From Bogoriella caseilytica (GTDB lineage Bacteria; Actinomycetota; Actinomycetes; Actinomycetales; Actinomycetaceae), in contig NZ_RKHK01000001.1 in NCBI RefSeq assembly GCF_003752405.1, positions 2,604,001 to 2,668,000 on the forward strand: DNA of 64,000 bases. Direction: 5' to 3'. Shown in pieces: positions 27,077 through 36,683 of the stretch. Made by a program: the position numbers and the translations under genes. Each line of letters starts with the position of its first letter. Positions within the stretch are counted from its first letter, which is position 1. The notes under the pieces are model-generated. The model was not told the DNA's origin. It saw only the letters and a program-made list of their open reading frames with translations, and ran no database searches.

Positions 27077-28171
27077 GTGAACGCACTGCACCTGAGTGGT
27101 CCCGTCCTCGCCGATGACGATCGTGTGCTGGACGAGGCCTGGGTCGTGGACGGCGCGTTGCGCCTCAGCGACCCTGGCGCAGCCGCCGAGGGGGCGCGCA
27201 CCGTCAGTGGGTGGGTCGTCCCCGGGCTGGTGGACGTGCACTGCCATGTGGGTCTCGGACCGATGGGGGCGGTCTCGAAGGAGGAAGCCGAAGAGCAGGC
27301 TCGCATCGATCGGGATCTCGGCACTCTGCTGGTGCGTGACGCCGGCTCGCCGCAGGACACCGCCTGGATCCATGAACGCCACGATCTCCCGCGTCTGATC
27401 CGCTCCGGCAAACACCTGGCCTATCGCAAGCGCTACCTCCGTTACTTCGCCGACGAACTCGACGACGTCACCCAGCTGCCCGAGGCGGTGGCGCGCGAGG
27501 CTCAGCGCGGTGATGGGTGGGTGAAGATCGTGGCCGACTGGATCGACCGATCCATGGGACGCGAGGCCGACCTCACCCCCTTGTGGCCGCCCGAGGTGCT
27601 GGTCGATGCCGTCGCAGCCGCGCACGAGAACGGCGCCCGGATCACCGCGCACACCTTCGCCCATGAGGCAGTGGGGCCCCTGCTCGATGCCGGGGTGGAT
27701 GGCCTTGAGCACGGGACCGGCATGGATGCCGACCACATCGCGGAGGCCGCCTCGCGCGGTATCGCCGTGACGACGACGCTGCTGCAGGTGGCGAACTTCG
27801 CCGGCTTCGCCGCCCAGGCCGAGCCGAAGTATCCGGTCTTCGCCGCCCGGATGCGGGCGATGTATGCGCGTCGCTACGCCCACGTCATGGCACTGCACGA
27901 GGCGGGCGTCCCCCTGCTGATGGGCTCCGACGCCGGCGGCACGATCGAGCACGGGACGCTGCCGGAAGAGCTCGCCGAGAACGCGCGCGCCGGGCTCAGT
28001 CCTGCCGATGTGCTCGGCTACGCCACGTGGCGAGCGCGCGACTATCTCGGCGTCGACGGCATCAGCGAGGGAGCCAGTGCCGACGTGGTGGTCTACGACG
28101 CCGATCCGCGCACCGACGTCGGGGTATACGCCCGCCCGGCTGCCGTCATCCTGCGCGGCCGTCTCTGCTGA
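27077..28171 (+). CDS. Amidohydrolase family protein
   Basis: 364 residues. A metal-dependent hydrolase of the amidohydrolase superfamily: VVPGLVDVHCHVGLG (metal-binding HxH near residue 55), RDAGSPQD, ITAHTFAHEAVGPLLDAGVD and GLEHGTGMD (His ligands), and LLMGSDAGGTIEHG (the catalytic Asp), ending with a small beta-sandwich (SADVVVYDADPRTD). The substrate is not evident; imidazolonepropionase-like relatives are common. It corresponds by position to Rv2915c of M. tuberculosis, which also follows ffh. GTG at 27077, 14 bases after the ffh stop. It converges on the ROK gene, ending nine bases away. Confidence 0.9.
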   Translation: MNALHLSGPVLADDDRVLDEAWVVDGALRLSDPGAAAEGARTVSGWVVPGLVDVHCHVGLGPMGAVSKEEAEEQARIDRDLGTLLVRDAGSPQDTAWIHERHDLPRLIRSGKHLAYRKRYLRYFADELDDVTQLPEAVAREAQRGDGWVKIVADWIDRSMGREADLTPLWPPEVLVDAVAAAHENGARITAHTFAHEAVGPLLDAGVDGLEHGTGMDADHIAEAASRGIAVTTTLLQVANFAGFAAQAEPKYPVFAARMRAMYARRYAHVMALHEAGVPLLMGSDAGGTIEHGTLPEELAENARAGLSPADVLGYATWRARDYLGVDGISEGASADVVVYDADPRTDVGVYARPAAVILRGRLC

Positions 28172-28179
28172 GTGGCCCC

Positions 28180-29391
28180 TTAGGGCGCGGCGCTGACGGT
28201 GAGGTTGGCGGCGGCCGACTCGATGGCCTCCGGTGAGAGCACGTGCTCGGCCGCCATCGCCGAGGCACCGAGGATGCCGGCACGATCACCAGCTACCGAG
28301 GCCACGATACTGAGGTGCTCGGTGGCCAGGGGCATGGAGCGTTGGTACACCACTTCACGGAGCCCGGCCATCAAATGCTCGCCGGCGCCACCGAGTAACC
28401 CGCCGATCACCACCACGGACGGATTGATGAGGTTGGCCATGGTGGCGACGACCTCACCGAGTTCGCGGCCGGCCTGCCGGACCTCACGGACTGCCTCGAG
28501 GTTTCCTCCGCGGACCAGCTCTACGACGTCGCCGGTTGTCTCCGCAGGCACACCGGCGTCCCGGAGCCGCGCAGCGATCGCCGGGCCGCCGGCGATGGCC
28601 TCCAAGCACCCTTCGTTGCCGCAGCGGCAGATGACGCCGCTCCCGCTGGTGACCCGGACGTGTCCCAGGTCGCCTGCGGTCCCGTGCGCTCCGCGCTGCA
28701 AGGAACCTCCGGAGATGATGCCCGCGCCGATACCGGTGGCAACCTTGACGAAGATCAGGTCGTCGACCTCGGGCAGGTAGGTGCTGCGCTCGCCGAGGGC
28801 CATGATGTTGACGTCATTGTCCACCAGCACCGGTACCCCCAGGCGCTCGCCGAGGGTGCCGGGAACGTCGTAACGGTCCCAGCCCGGCATGATCGGCGGA
28901 TTGGTGGGGCGTCCGGTGGAATGTTCCACCGGTCCCGGCACGCCGAGGCCGACGGCGGCGAGATCTGCCGGTGCGCGATCGGCTTCGAGGAGGAGGCGCT
29001 CGACCGTCTCGGCAACCCAGGACAGCACCGTGGCCGGTCCCTGAGCCACGTCCAGGCGTTCGCGGGTCTGACCCAGGATCGTGCCGGCCAGGTCCGTCAC
29101 CGCGGCGACCGCATGGGTGGCGCCCAATGCCACCGCTCCCACGACCCGCGCAGAGGGATTGAGGGCATAGAGCGAGGGCGGCCGGCCGCCGGTGGAGGTG
29201 CCGTCGCCGTAGGGGGCCACCACACCCAGCTTGACGAGGACATCCAGGCGCGACGTCACGGTGGATCGGGCCAGGCCGCTGGCTTCGCAGAGCTGTGCGC
29301 GCGTCCAGGGTTGACCGTCTCGAAGTAGGTGGAATACCTCGCTCGTGCGCATCTGCAGAGTCAACCATGACGACTTTCGTGCGTCCACCAC
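28180..29391 (-). CDS. ROK-family transcriptional repressor
   Basis: About 403 residues. An N-terminal winged helix (VFHLLRDGQPWTRAQLCEAS, then GLARSTVTSRLDVLVKLGVV) is followed by a ROK sugar-kinase-like domain: GVPGPVEHSTG, VPVLVDNDVNIMALGE, VATGIGAGIISGG and the zinc-binding stretch CRCGNEGCLEAIAGG, then VVVIGGLLGG. Such proteins repress sugar-use operons and are released by a sugar or sugar phosphate. It faces the ABC importer operon, which it presumably controls. Two adjacent GTG codons (29386-29391) are the likely start; an ATG at 29350-29352 would remove 13 residues. Confidence 0.9.
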   Translation of the reverse strand: MVDARKSSWLTLQMRTSEVFHLLRDGQPWTRAQLCEASGLARSTVTSRLDVLVKLGVVAPYGDGTSTGGRPPSLYALNPSARVVGAVALGATHAVAAVTDLAGTILGQTRERLDVAQGPATVLSWVAETVERLLLEADRAPADLAAVGLGVPGPVEHSTGRPTNPPIMPGWDRYDVPGTLGERLGVPVLVDNDVNIMALGERSTYLPEVDDLIFVKVATGIGAGIISGGSLQRGAHGTAGDLGHVRVTSGSGVICRCGNEGCLEAIAGGPAIAARLRDAGVPAETTGDVVELVRGGNLEAVREVRQAGRELGEVVATMANLINPSVVVIGGLLGGAGEHLMAGLREVVYQRSMPLATEHLSIVASVAGDRAGILGASAMAAEHVLSPEAIESAAANLTVSAAP

Positions 29392-29401
29392 CAGACTTCT
29401 G

Positions 29402-29440
29402 TGTCTTGCTCGACAAAAGGGCCTGTGCCGTGCCATAGTC
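29402..29440 (+). promoter_or_regulatory. Divergent promoter/operator region of the sugar ABC operon
   Basis: A near-palindrome TGTC-TTGCTC-GACA (29402-29415) overlaps a possible -35 (TCGACA) with an 18-bp spacer to CATAGT (29434-29439), which would give a transcript starting almost at the ATG at 29446. The spacing between the two divergent genes is only 54 bp, so one operator could control both. The match to known ROK operators is weak. Confidence 0.35.
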
Positions 29441-29445
29441 ACCGC

Positions 29446-30984
29446 ATGTCCATCGACACTGTCGTCGAGGCCTCATCGACGAGCCCGGTACGCGCGCCGA
29501 TCCTGCGCGCCCGGAGGCTGACCAAACGCTTCTTCGGCAACACGGTGCTCAACGGTGTCGATCTTGATCTTGTCCCGGGCGAGGTGCACGGCCTCGTCGG
29601 CGAGAACGGTGCCGGGAAGTCCACGTTGATGAAGATCTTGGCCGGCGTCCATCAAGCCGACGGCGGGTTTGTGGAGATCAACGGTGAGCGCCACACCTTC
29701 CACCACCCCATCCAGGCGCAGCGGGCCGGCGTCTCGACCGTCTTCCAGGAGTTCAACCTGCTGCCGGAGCGGACCATTGCGGAGAACATCTTCCTGGGCC
29801 GTGAGCCGGGCAGGTTCGGGGCGGTCGATCTCCACCAGATGAATCGGCGCACGGCCGAGCTGCTCGAAGACCTCGGCGTCCAGGGCATTCGACCCACCCG
29901 ATTGGTGCGTTCGCTGTCCGTGGCGGAGCAGCAAATCGTCGAAATCGCCAAGGCGGTCAGCTACGACGCCCGGATCATCTCGATGGACGAACCCACCGCA
30001 GCCTTGGCCGGCCACGAAGTCGAACTGCTCTACGGGGTCATCCGTCGATTGCTCGATCGGAACGTCGCGATCCTGTATGTCTCGCACCGCCTCAAGGAGA
30101 TCTTCGAGCTGTGCCACACCATCACGGTGCTCAAGGACGGTGCACACGTGGCGACCCGGCCGGCCGCTGAACTTGATGAAGCTGCCGTGGTCAAACTGAT
30201 GGTCGGGCGCACCATGGCGGCCTTCTTTCCGGACAAGGATCCCGAGATCGCTCTGGGTGAGGAGGTGCTCCGACTGGACGGCGCAGGCAATACCGAGGTC
30301 GATGGCATCGACCTGAGCGTGCGAGCCGGAGAGATCGTCGGCATCGCCGGACTCCAGGGCTCCGGTCGCACGGAATTGCTGGAAGGGATCTTCGGGGTCC
30401 ATCCCTTCAGCCGTGGTGAGCTCCACCTGTATGGCAGGCGGGCCACGGTGGGCTCCCCTCGCGGCGCGATCAAGCGTGGTATTGCGATGATCACCGAGGA
30501 TCGCAAGGCCAAGGGGCTCTCCCTCAGCCAGTCCGTCCTCGACAACGCCATGGGCGTGATTCGTGCTGCCTACCCCTTCCGGTCTCGTCGCGTGCGTCAG
30601 GAGATGCCTCGGACCCTGAGCCATATCGAGGTCTCCACGCGTTCACTGTCCCAAGAGGTGCAGTACCTCTCCGGCGGTAACCAGCAGAAGGTCGTCCTGG
30701 GGCGGTGGCTGAGCATCAAGCCCTTACTGGTCCTCATGGATGAGCCCACCCGAGGCATCGACGTGGGCGCGAAGCTCGCGATCTACGAACTGATGCGGGA
30801 GCTGACCGCCCAGGGCGTCGGCATCCTCATGGTCTCCAGCGAACTCCCGGAGGTCATCGGCATGTCTGACCGCATCGTGGTGATGCGCGACGGGCGGATC
30901 GGCGGCGAGCTCCCCGCCGGAGCCTCGGAGGAAGAAGTACTGCAGGTGGCCACCGGCGCCACGGTCGAGGAGGACTCCGAATGA
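29446..30984 (+). CDS. Sugar ABC importer, double ATPase subunit (RbsA-like)
   Basis: 512 residues with two fused ATPase halves. The first has GENGAGKSTLMKILAG, QEFNLLPERTIAENIFLGRE, LSVAEQQIVEIAKAV and SMDEPTAAL; the second has the family's degenerate P-loop GLQGSGRTELLEGIFG, LSGGNQQKVVLGRWL and LMDEPTRGIDVG. This layout is diagnostic for the CUT2/ribose type (RbsA, MglA, XylG). ATG at 29446 is the first gene of an operon that runs through two permeases and a binding protein, joined by 4-base overlaps. The substrate cannot be named from the ATPase. Confidence 0.95.
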   Translation: MSIDTVVEASSTSPVRAPILRARRLTKRFFGNTVLNGVDLDLVPGEVHGLVGENGAGKSTLMKILAGVHQADGGFVEINGERHTFHHPIQAQRAGVSTVFQEFNLLPERTIAENIFLGREPGRFGAVDLHQMNRRTAELLEDLGVQGIRPTRLVRSLSVAEQQIVEIAKAVSYDARIISMDEPTAALAGHEVELLYGVIRRLLDRNVAILYVSHRLKEIFELCHTITVLKDGAHVATRPAAELDEAAVVKLMVGRTMAAFFPDKDPEIALGEEVLRLDGAGNTEVDGIDLSVRAGEIVGIAGLQGSGRTELLEGIFGVHPFSRGELHLYGRRATVGSPRGAIKRGIAMITEDRKAKGLSLSQSVLDNAMGVIRAAYPFRSRRVRQEMPRTLSHIEVSTRSLSQEVQYLSGGNQQKVVLGRWLSIKPLLVLMDEPTRGIDVGAKLAIYELMRELTAQGVGILMVSSELPEVIGMSDRIVVMRDGRIGGELPAGASEEEVLQVATGATVEEDSE

Positions 30985-32051
30985 GCGGCGTCGCTACGGC
31001 CGTGCGTCCCGTGCGCAACCTGTCCTCCACCACGATCGTCTATCTCGTGTTGCTGCTGGCGGTCATCGCCGGCGCGGTCCTGACCGCGATGAACGGCCGG
31101 AACTTCTTCAGCACCGGCAACCTGCGGGACATTCTCACCGCCACCAGCATTCTCGGCTTCTTCGCCATCGGTCAGACCCTGGTCGTGCTGGCCGGCAGCC
31201 TGGACCTCTCGGTTCCGTTCGTCGGCAGCCTTGCCAGCCTGGTCGGAGCAGTGACCATGGCGGGGGTGACCGGCAATATCGTCCTCGGCGTGCTGCTCGC
31301 TCTGGCGATCTCGGCCGCTATCGGCCTGGTCAACGGGCTGATCGTGGCCTTCTGGGGAGTGCACGGCTTCATCGCCACCCTCGGTATGGGGCTGATCCTC
31401 TCCGGGTATCTCGGAACGAACTACCCCGGGCCCACGAGCCGGCTGGCCCCGACAGCCTTCGAACTCCTCGGTCGTAGCTACATCGGGCCCTTGCCGGTCT
31501 CGACGCTGATCATGCTGGGTCTTGCGGGTCTGATCATCCTGGTACTGCGCCAATCCACCATCGGTCTGCATCTTTACGCGGTTGGTGGCAACCGCGAGAT
31601 TGCTCGCCTCTCCGGGATCCGCGTGCAGCCGCCGATCATCTTCGCCCACACCATGTGCTCCCTGCTGGCCGGGATGGCCGGGCTGCTCTACCTCTCCCGC
31701 ACCGGTGGCGGCAGTCCGACCTTCGCCGAGCAGGCAGGATATGACCTGCTCTCCATCGCCGCCGTCGTGCTGGGAGGCACCTTGCTGGCCGGCGGGAAGG
31801 GAAAGCTGCTCGGGACCATCGGTGGCGTCGCCATCTTCGCGGTGATGAACAACGTCATGGCCGTGATGGACGTCAACTCGTTCCTGCGCGATGTCTTTCG
31901 TGGCGCCGTCATCATCCTGGCCGTAGCGGTGTACGCCCGCCGCAGCATCACCAGCCGGCCACCGCGCTTCGTCTCGGGCAAGGCCGACACCACACCGGGC
32001 GCCCCTGACTCCGTGAGAACCGTCGATGCGCAGGCGCAGGAGACGCGATGA
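30981..32051 (+). CDS. Sugar ABC importer permease (RbsC-like), first of two
   Basis: 356 residues, about ten membrane helices. Family features are GQTLVVLAGSLDLSVPFVGS near residue 65, GLVNGLIVAFWGVHGFIATLG, LYAVGGNREIARLSGI, AEQAGYDLLSIAAVVLGGTL and LAGGKGKLLGTIGG, all typical of BPD_transp_2 (ribose/galactose type) permeases. It overlaps the ATPase gene by ATGA and the second permease in the same way. The operon encodes two different permeases, so the pore is probably a heterodimer. Confidence 0.94.
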   Translation: MSGVATAVRPVRNLSSTTIVYLVLLLAVIAGAVLTAMNGRNFFSTGNLRDILTATSILGFFAIGQTLVVLAGSLDLSVPFVGSLASLVGAVTMAGVTGNIVLGVLLALAISAAIGLVNGLIVAFWGVHGFIATLGMGLILSGYLGTNYPGPTSRLAPTAFELLGRSYIGPLPVSTLIMLGLAGLIILVLRQSTIGLHLYAVGGNREIARLSGIRVQPPIIFAHTMCSLLAGMAGLLYLSRTGGGSPTFAEQAGYDLLSIAAVVLGGTLLAGGKGKLLGTIGGVAIFAVMNNVMAVMDVNSFLRDVFRGAVIILAVAVYARRSITSRPPRFVSGKADTTPGAPDSVRTVDAQAQETR

Positions 32052-33133
32052 CCACCACCGGCACCGACTCCCGCAACCGGTTGCAGCACCACGAAGGCAC
32101 CGCGATCAAGCGTTTCCTGCGCACGCTGTCGACCCCCGGCGGGGCGATCTTCGTCCTCGCGCTGGTGCTGCTGGCCGCCATCATCGTCGCCAATCCGAGC
32201 TTCGGTGAGCCGAGCCGGCTGATGGCCTTCGTCGCCCGATCGGCGCCGATCATGATCCTGGCCTTCGGGCAGTACTTCGTGATCGTCTCCGGCGAGTTCG
32301 ACCTGTCCGTCGGTGCGCTGGTCTCCATGCAGGCGGTCATCGCCGGCAACGTGATCCTGGGTGAGGACGACCTGGTACGGGGTATCGCCCTGATGATCGC
32401 CGTGGGCCTGACCGTGGGCCTCGTCAACGGTGTGGCCACCACCTGGCTGAAGGTGCCGAGCTTCATCGTGACGCTGGGAACGATGCTGATGCTGTCCGGC
32501 CTGGCTCTCTACGTCAGCGGTGGTGCTGTGCAAGGGCGGGCAGCGAGCCTGCAGCCCTTGTTCCGCAACGGCATCGAGGATGTTCCGCTGGTGGGACGCA
32601 TCCCCTATCCGGTGCTGATCCTCCTGGCCGTCTCAGCCCTCGTGGTGTGGCTGATGCGTCGCCCGTATGGCAGGACCCTGATTGCGGCAGGAGACAACCC
32701 CGAGGCCGCCCGCCTGGCCGGCGCGCACGTGGGTTGGATCAAGACCCGGGCATTCATCATCTCCGCCCTGGCGGCCACCCTGGCTGCGCTGCTCCTGGTC
32801 AGTCGATCCGGGGCCAGCCCGAGCCTGGGTGACGGCCTCGAGTTCCAGGCCATCACCGCCGTCGTCCTGGGCGGCGTAGTGCTCGGTGGCGGGCGAGGCT
32901 GGGTCCTGTCCGCAGGGGCCGGCGCCTTCGCCCTCGAACTGATGTTCAGCCTGTTGAACTTCCTAGGAGTGCAACCGACCTGGCGGCCCACCGTGCAGGG
33001 CGTGATCATCATCCTCGCCGTGGCCGCCGCCGCCAAGAGCTGGGGTTCGCGGCGGCGGTCCCGCGCCGAGCAACCCGATTCCACCCTCGATCCTGAGCAC
33101 CAACCAGACTCCCGGCCGCACCACACCGGGTGA
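32048..33133 (+). CDS. Sugar ABC importer permease (RbsC-like), second of two
   Basis: 361 residues, about ten membrane helices. Shares the family pattern with its neighbour (GQYFVIVSGEFDLSVGALVS, GLVNGVATTWLKVPSFIVTLG, LIAAGDNPEAARLAGAHVG, FQAITAVVLGGVVLGGGRGW) but differs clearly in sequence, so it is not a recent duplicate. The C-terminal tail is polar and rich in Pro and His. ATGA overlap with the first permease; a 41-base gap precedes the binding-protein gene. Confidence 0.94.
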   Translation: MTTTGTDSRNRLQHHEGTAIKRFLRTLSTPGGAIFVLALVLLAAIIVANPSFGEPSRLMAFVARSAPIMILAFGQYFVIVSGEFDLSVGALVSMQAVIAGNVILGEDDLVRGIALMIAVGLTVGLVNGVATTWLKVPSFIVTLGTMLMLSGLALYVSGGAVQGRAASLQPLFRNGIEDVPLVGRIPYPVLILLAVSALVVWLMRRPYGRTLIAAGDNPEAARLAGAHVGWIKTRAFIISALAATLAALLLVSRSGASPSLGDGLEFQAITAVVLGGVVLGGGRGWVLSAGAGAFALELMFSLLNFLGVQPTWRPTVQGVIIILAVAAAAKSWGSRRRSRAEQPDSTLDPEHQPDSRPHHTG

Positions 33134-33174
33134 TCACAACCGGCCCAACGATGGGCCTGATGAAGGAGAAGCAG

Positions 33175-34455
33175 ATGCGTAGGAACATGATCCGAGGCTC
33201 GCTTGCGGCCGCGGCCGCCCTCGCCTTGCTGGCGGCCTGTACCACCGACATCGACGAGTCCGACGACACCGGCAACGGCGACGACGGCACGGTGGAGGAG
33301 GGCACCACCGACACCGACACAGACGAGGACGCCGACATAGACGAGGACGCCGACACCGAGGGGGACACGGACGCCGGTGACGACAGCGAATGGTTCGATC
33401 AGGCCGTCTATGAGGAGCAGCGCGAGCAACTGGGCGCCAGCTTCGAAGGAGATCCGGACACGCCGTGGCTTCAGTACATCGATGGACCGATGACCGACAC
33501 GTCGGAGTACGCCACCGACGAAGCACAGAAGGTGTGCTTCGCCAATGCCTCGGTCGGTAACCCCTGGCGCCAGACCGGCTGGCTGACCATGCAGCAGCAG
33601 CTTGAGGTGCTGGAGGGCGAGGGAGTCATCTCCGAGATGGAGACCCGCGATGCCAGCGACAACGACGACACCCAGATCGCCGACATCGACTACTTCATCA
33701 GCGAGGCCGACTGCGACGCGTTCATCATCTCGCCGAACTCCACGGCCGCGATGACCCCGGCGGTGGAGCGTGCCTGCGAGACCGGCAAGCCGGTGGTCGT
33801 CTTCGACCGCGGCGTCGAAACCGATTGCGCCACCACCTTCATCCACCCGGTGGGTGGCTACGGCTGGGGCATCGACTCCGCGGAGTTCCTGGTGGAGAAC
33901 CTCAACGAGGGCGACCGCGTGATCGCCCTACGCATCCTGCCGGGCGTCGATGTCCTCGAACACCGCTGGGCTGCCGCCGAGCGGATCTTCGAAGAGAACG
34001 GCATCGAAGCAGAGGACCACTTCACCGACGCCGACCCGAACACCATCCAGAACATCATCGAGGACGCTCTCTCCACCGGGGACGTGCACGGCGTCTGGAT
34101 GGACGCCGGTGACGGTGCTCGCGCTGCCATCGAGGCCTTTGAGCTCTCCGGCGCGGACTACCCGGTCATGACCGGAGAGGACGAGATGAGCTTCCTGCGC
34201 AAGTGGGACGAGACCGGTCTGACCGGGCTCGCCCCGGTCTACTCCAACTTCCAGTGGCGCACCCCGCTGCTGGCCCTGGAGATGATCTTCAACGGCGAGG
34301 AAGTGCCCAGCGAGTGGGTGCTGCCGCAGGAACCGATCACTGCCGATGACCTCACCGAGCACCTCGAGGCCAACGAGAGTATGCCGGATGGTCACTACGC
34401 CCGCTTCGGCGGCGAGGACCTGCCCGGCTATCCCGAGGTCTGGGAGAACCGCTGA
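33175..34455 (+). CDS. Sugar ABC importer, substrate-binding lipoprotein
   Basis: 426 residues. Signal peptide with lipobox LLAAC (near residue 22), then a very acidic low-complexity linker (Asp/Glu/Thr/Gly, about residues 24-65), then a periplasmic-binding domain of the ribose type: KVCFANASVGNPWRQTGWL, DYFISEADCDAFIISPNSTA, ACETGKPVVVFDRGVE and DVHGVWMDAGDGARAAIEAF. Four Cys residues in the binding domain may pair. The ATG at 33175 has AGGAG eight bases away; in-frame ATGs upstream (33130, 33160) lack one. The long acidic tether is unusual and could hold the protein off the membrane. Confidence 0.92.
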   Translation: MRRNMIRGSLAAAAALALLAACTTDIDESDDTGNGDDGTVEEGTTDTDTDEDADIDEDADTEGDTDAGDDSEWFDQAVYEEQREQLGASFEGDPDTPWLQYIDGPMTDTSEYATDEAQKVCFANASVGNPWRQTGWLTMQQQLEVLEGEGVISEMETRDASDNDDTQIADIDYFISEADCDAFIISPNSTAAMTPAVERACETGKPVVVFDRGVETDCATTFIHPVGGYGWGIDSAEFLVENLNEGDRVIALRILPGVDVLEHRWAAAERIFEENGIEAEDHFTDADPNTIQNIIEDALSTGDVHGVWMDAGDGARAAIEAFELSGADYPVMTGEDEMSFLRKWDETGLTGLAPVYSNFQWRTPLLALEMIFNGEEVPSEWVLPQEPITADDLTEHLEANESMPDGHYARFGGEDLPGYPEVWENR

Positions 34456-34471
34456 GCCTGCGCCTGACGGA

Positions 34472-34506
34472 GTGTCGCGGGCCCGCTTCATGCGGGCCCG
34501 CGACAC
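34472..34506 (+). terminator. Hairpin inside the sugar operon
   Basis: A perfect 15-bp stem (GTGTCGCGGGCCCGC, loop TTCAT) starts 17 bases after the binding-protein stop codon. There is no T-tract. Hairpins at this place usually protect the abundant binding-protein mRNA and lower expression of the enzyme genes behind it; a true terminator is also possible. Confidence 0.75.
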
Positions 34507-34592
34507 ACCGGCTCGGGCGGCGCGGATCGCCGTGCACCGCCCGGCTGCTCGTTGAGCACCCCCTCGACTGACATCAACGTGAAGGAGTGGCC

Positions 34593-35456
34593 GTGCGTGT
34601 CGGCATCAACACCTGGGTCTGGACCTCGCCGCTGACCGACAGGAACGCGCCGGAACTGCTCACCCGGATCGCCGGGATGGGGTTCGATGCCGTCGAGCTC
34701 CCACTGGAGGAGCCGGGACAGCTGAGTTCCGACGTCCTCGGGCCGTGCCTGGTCGCCGCAGGCCTCGCGCCGTACGTGGTCGGCGCCATGGCGCCCGGAC
34801 GGGATCTCGTCGCCGCCGATCCCGAGGTCATCGCGGGAACGCAGGCCTACCTCATGGCCTGTATCGACCTCGCCGCAGCGATCGGGTCACCCGCCGTGTG
34901 TGGGCCTTTCTACGCCTCGACGGGACGCGTGTGGCGGATGACTCCGCAGGAACGGCCGAACGTCTACCGGCAATGGCGTGAGCACCTGCGCCCAGTGGCC
35001 GATTACGCCGGTCAGCGCGCGGTGAAGCTCGGTATCGAACCGCTGAACCGCTACGAGACCTCCCTGGTGAACACCGTGGACCAGGCTCTGGAAGGCCTCG
35101 ATGGACTGCTCGGGCCTGCGGTGGGTCTGGCGCTGGACAGCTACCACCTCAACATCGAGGAGCGCTCAAGTGCCGAGGCGATCCGCCTCGCGGGAGAGCA
35201 TCTGGTGCACGTGCAGGTCTGCGGCAACGATCGCGGAGCGCCCGGGCACGATCAGACGGACTGGCCGGAGTTCATCGCTGCGCTGAGGGATGTGGGCTAC
35301 AGCGGCCCGCTGAACATCGAGAGTTTCACCGCCGAGAATGCCTCCATCGCGTCGGCGGCGTCGATCTGGCGGCCGCTTGCTGCCACTCAGGATGCCCTGG
35401 CCGAAGACGGGCTGGCGTTCCTGCGGGAACTGACCGGCGACACCACCACCAACTGA
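34593..35456 (+). CDS. Sugar phosphate isomerase/epimerase (D-psicose/tagatose 3-epimerase-like)
   Basis: 287 residues, a xylose-isomerase-like TIM barrel. It begins VRVGINTWVWTSPLTD, has FDAVELPLEEPG, GSPAVCGPFYASTGRVWR, KLGIEPLNRYETSLVNTVD (metal-binding Glu), LALDSYHLNIEER (Asp, His) and LNIESFTAEN (final Glu), the pattern of ketose 3-epimerases. GTG at 34593 was chosen: GAAGGAG ends five bases before it. A GTG at 34587 would overlap the ribosome site. The function in the pathway is probably epimerising the imported sugar or an oxidised derivative. Confidence 0.88.
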   Translation: MRVGINTWVWTSPLTDRNAPELLTRIAGMGFDAVELPLEEPGQLSSDVLGPCLVAAGLAPYVVGAMAPGRDLVAADPEVIAGTQAYLMACIDLAAAIGSPAVCGPFYASTGRVWRMTPQERPNVYRQWREHLRPVADYAGQRAVKLGIEPLNRYETSLVNTVDQALEGLDGLLGPAVGLALDSYHLNIEERSSAEAIRLAGEHLVHVQVCGNDRGAPGHDQTDWPEFIAALRDVGYSGPLNIESFTAENASIASAASIWRPLAATQDALAEDGLAFLRELTGDTTTN

Positions 35457-35468
35457 AGAGGACTGGAT

Positions 35469-36599
35469 GTGAGCGACCAACCGGCCCTCGGGGTAGCTGT
35501 GATCGGCTACTCCTTCATGGGTAAGGCCCACTCGAACGCCTGGCGCAACGTGGGTGCCTTCTATCCCGACGTGCCCGCAGTGCGCCAGCAGGTGCTGGTG
35601 GGCCGTGACGAGGCGAAGCTCGCCGCAGCCGCCGCGCAGTATGGCTGGGCGCAGACCGCGGGTGATTGGCGTGAGGTCATCACTCGTGATGATGTCGACA
35701 TCATCGACGTCTGCACGCCCGGCCACCTGCATGCCGAGGTGGCTCTGGCGGCACTGCGTGCGGGCAAGCACGTGGTGGTCGAGAAGCCTCTGGCCAACTC
35801 CGTGGCCGACGCCGAGAAACTCGTTGCTGCCGCAGAGCACGCCACCAGCCGGTCGATGCTGGGGTTCAACTACCGGCGCGTCCCGGCCCTGGCCTTGGCA
35901 CGTGCGCTCGTGGCGGATGGAGAGATCGGGCAGGTGCGCCAGGCCCGGCTGACCTACCTGCAGGACTGGCTGGCCGATGCCTCGGCACCGATGACCTGGC
36001 GGCTACGCAAGGAGACTGCGGGCACCGGGGTGCTCGGGGACCTGGGTTCGCACGCGATCGACCAGCTGCGCTACCTCCTCGACGAGGAAGTGGTTGCGGC
36101 CTCGGGCACACTGCGGACCTTCGTGTCCGAGCGCCCGGGCGAGGCCGGCACCGAGCAGGTGACCGTTGACGACGCCGCTTGGGCCACCTTGCATACCAGC
36201 GGGGGAGTGGTCGCCTCCCTCGAGGTGAGCCGGGTGGCCACTGGGCGGAAGAACGCCCTGACCATCGAGCTCTTCGGTGACCGGGGCGCGCTGGCCTTCG
36301 ACCTGGAGCGCATGAATGAGCTTCGCGTGCACCGTGCGTCCGGGCCCGTTGCGCTCCAGGGGAGCACGGCGATCATGGTGACCGAGGAAGAACATCCCTA
36401 CCTTGAGGCCTGGTGGCCGGCCGGGCATGTGCTCGGCTGGGACCACACCTTCACCTCTCAGGCCGCGGACTTCCTGCGCGCCATCGCCACTGGTGGGCCG
36501 GTTCACCCCACCTTTGCCGACGGTCTCGCTGTTCAACGCGTGCTCAGCGCCATCGAGACAAGCGCCGCGCGGGGTGGTGCACGAGTCGACATGAGGTAG
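35469..36599 (+). CDS. Gfo/Idh/MocA family oxidoreductase
   Basis: 376 residues. An NAD(P)-dependent dehydrogenase: Rossmann domain with GVAVIGYSFMGKAHSNAWR, DVDIIDVCTPGHLHAEVALA and the conserved Lys in GKHVVVEKPLANSV; the C-terminal domain has FNYRRVPALALAR, the segment TGVLGDLGSHAIDQLRYL with Asp and His of the active site, and LAVQRVLSAIETSA. Relatives oxidise inositols, sugars or their derivatives. GTG at 35469, 13 bases after the epimerase. Together with the two TIM-barrel enzymes this suggests an oxidation-isomerisation route as in inositol or rare-sugar catabolism. Confidence 0.92.
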   Translation: MSDQPALGVAVIGYSFMGKAHSNAWRNVGAFYPDVPAVRQQVLVGRDEAKLAAAAAQYGWAQTAGDWREVITRDDVDIIDVCTPGHLHAEVALAALRAGKHVVVEKPLANSVADAEKLVAAAEHATSRSMLGFNYRRVPALALARALVADGEIGQVRQARLTYLQDWLADASAPMTWRLRKETAGTGVLGDLGSHAIDQLRYLLDEEVVAASGTLRTFVSERPGEAGTEQVTVDDAAWATLHTSGGVVASLEVSRVATGRKNALTIELFGDRGALAFDLERMNELRVHRASGPVALQGSTAIMVTEEEHPYLEAWWPAGHVLGWDHTFTSQAADFLRAIATGGPVHPTFADGLAVQRVLSAIETSAARGGARVDMR

Positions 36600-36683
36600 A
36601 ACCGCGAAATGACGGTCCCGGGTCGAGGCGCCCGGAGGAGTGCGCACGATCAGACACACGTGAAAACCTCAAGGAGGAGCGCC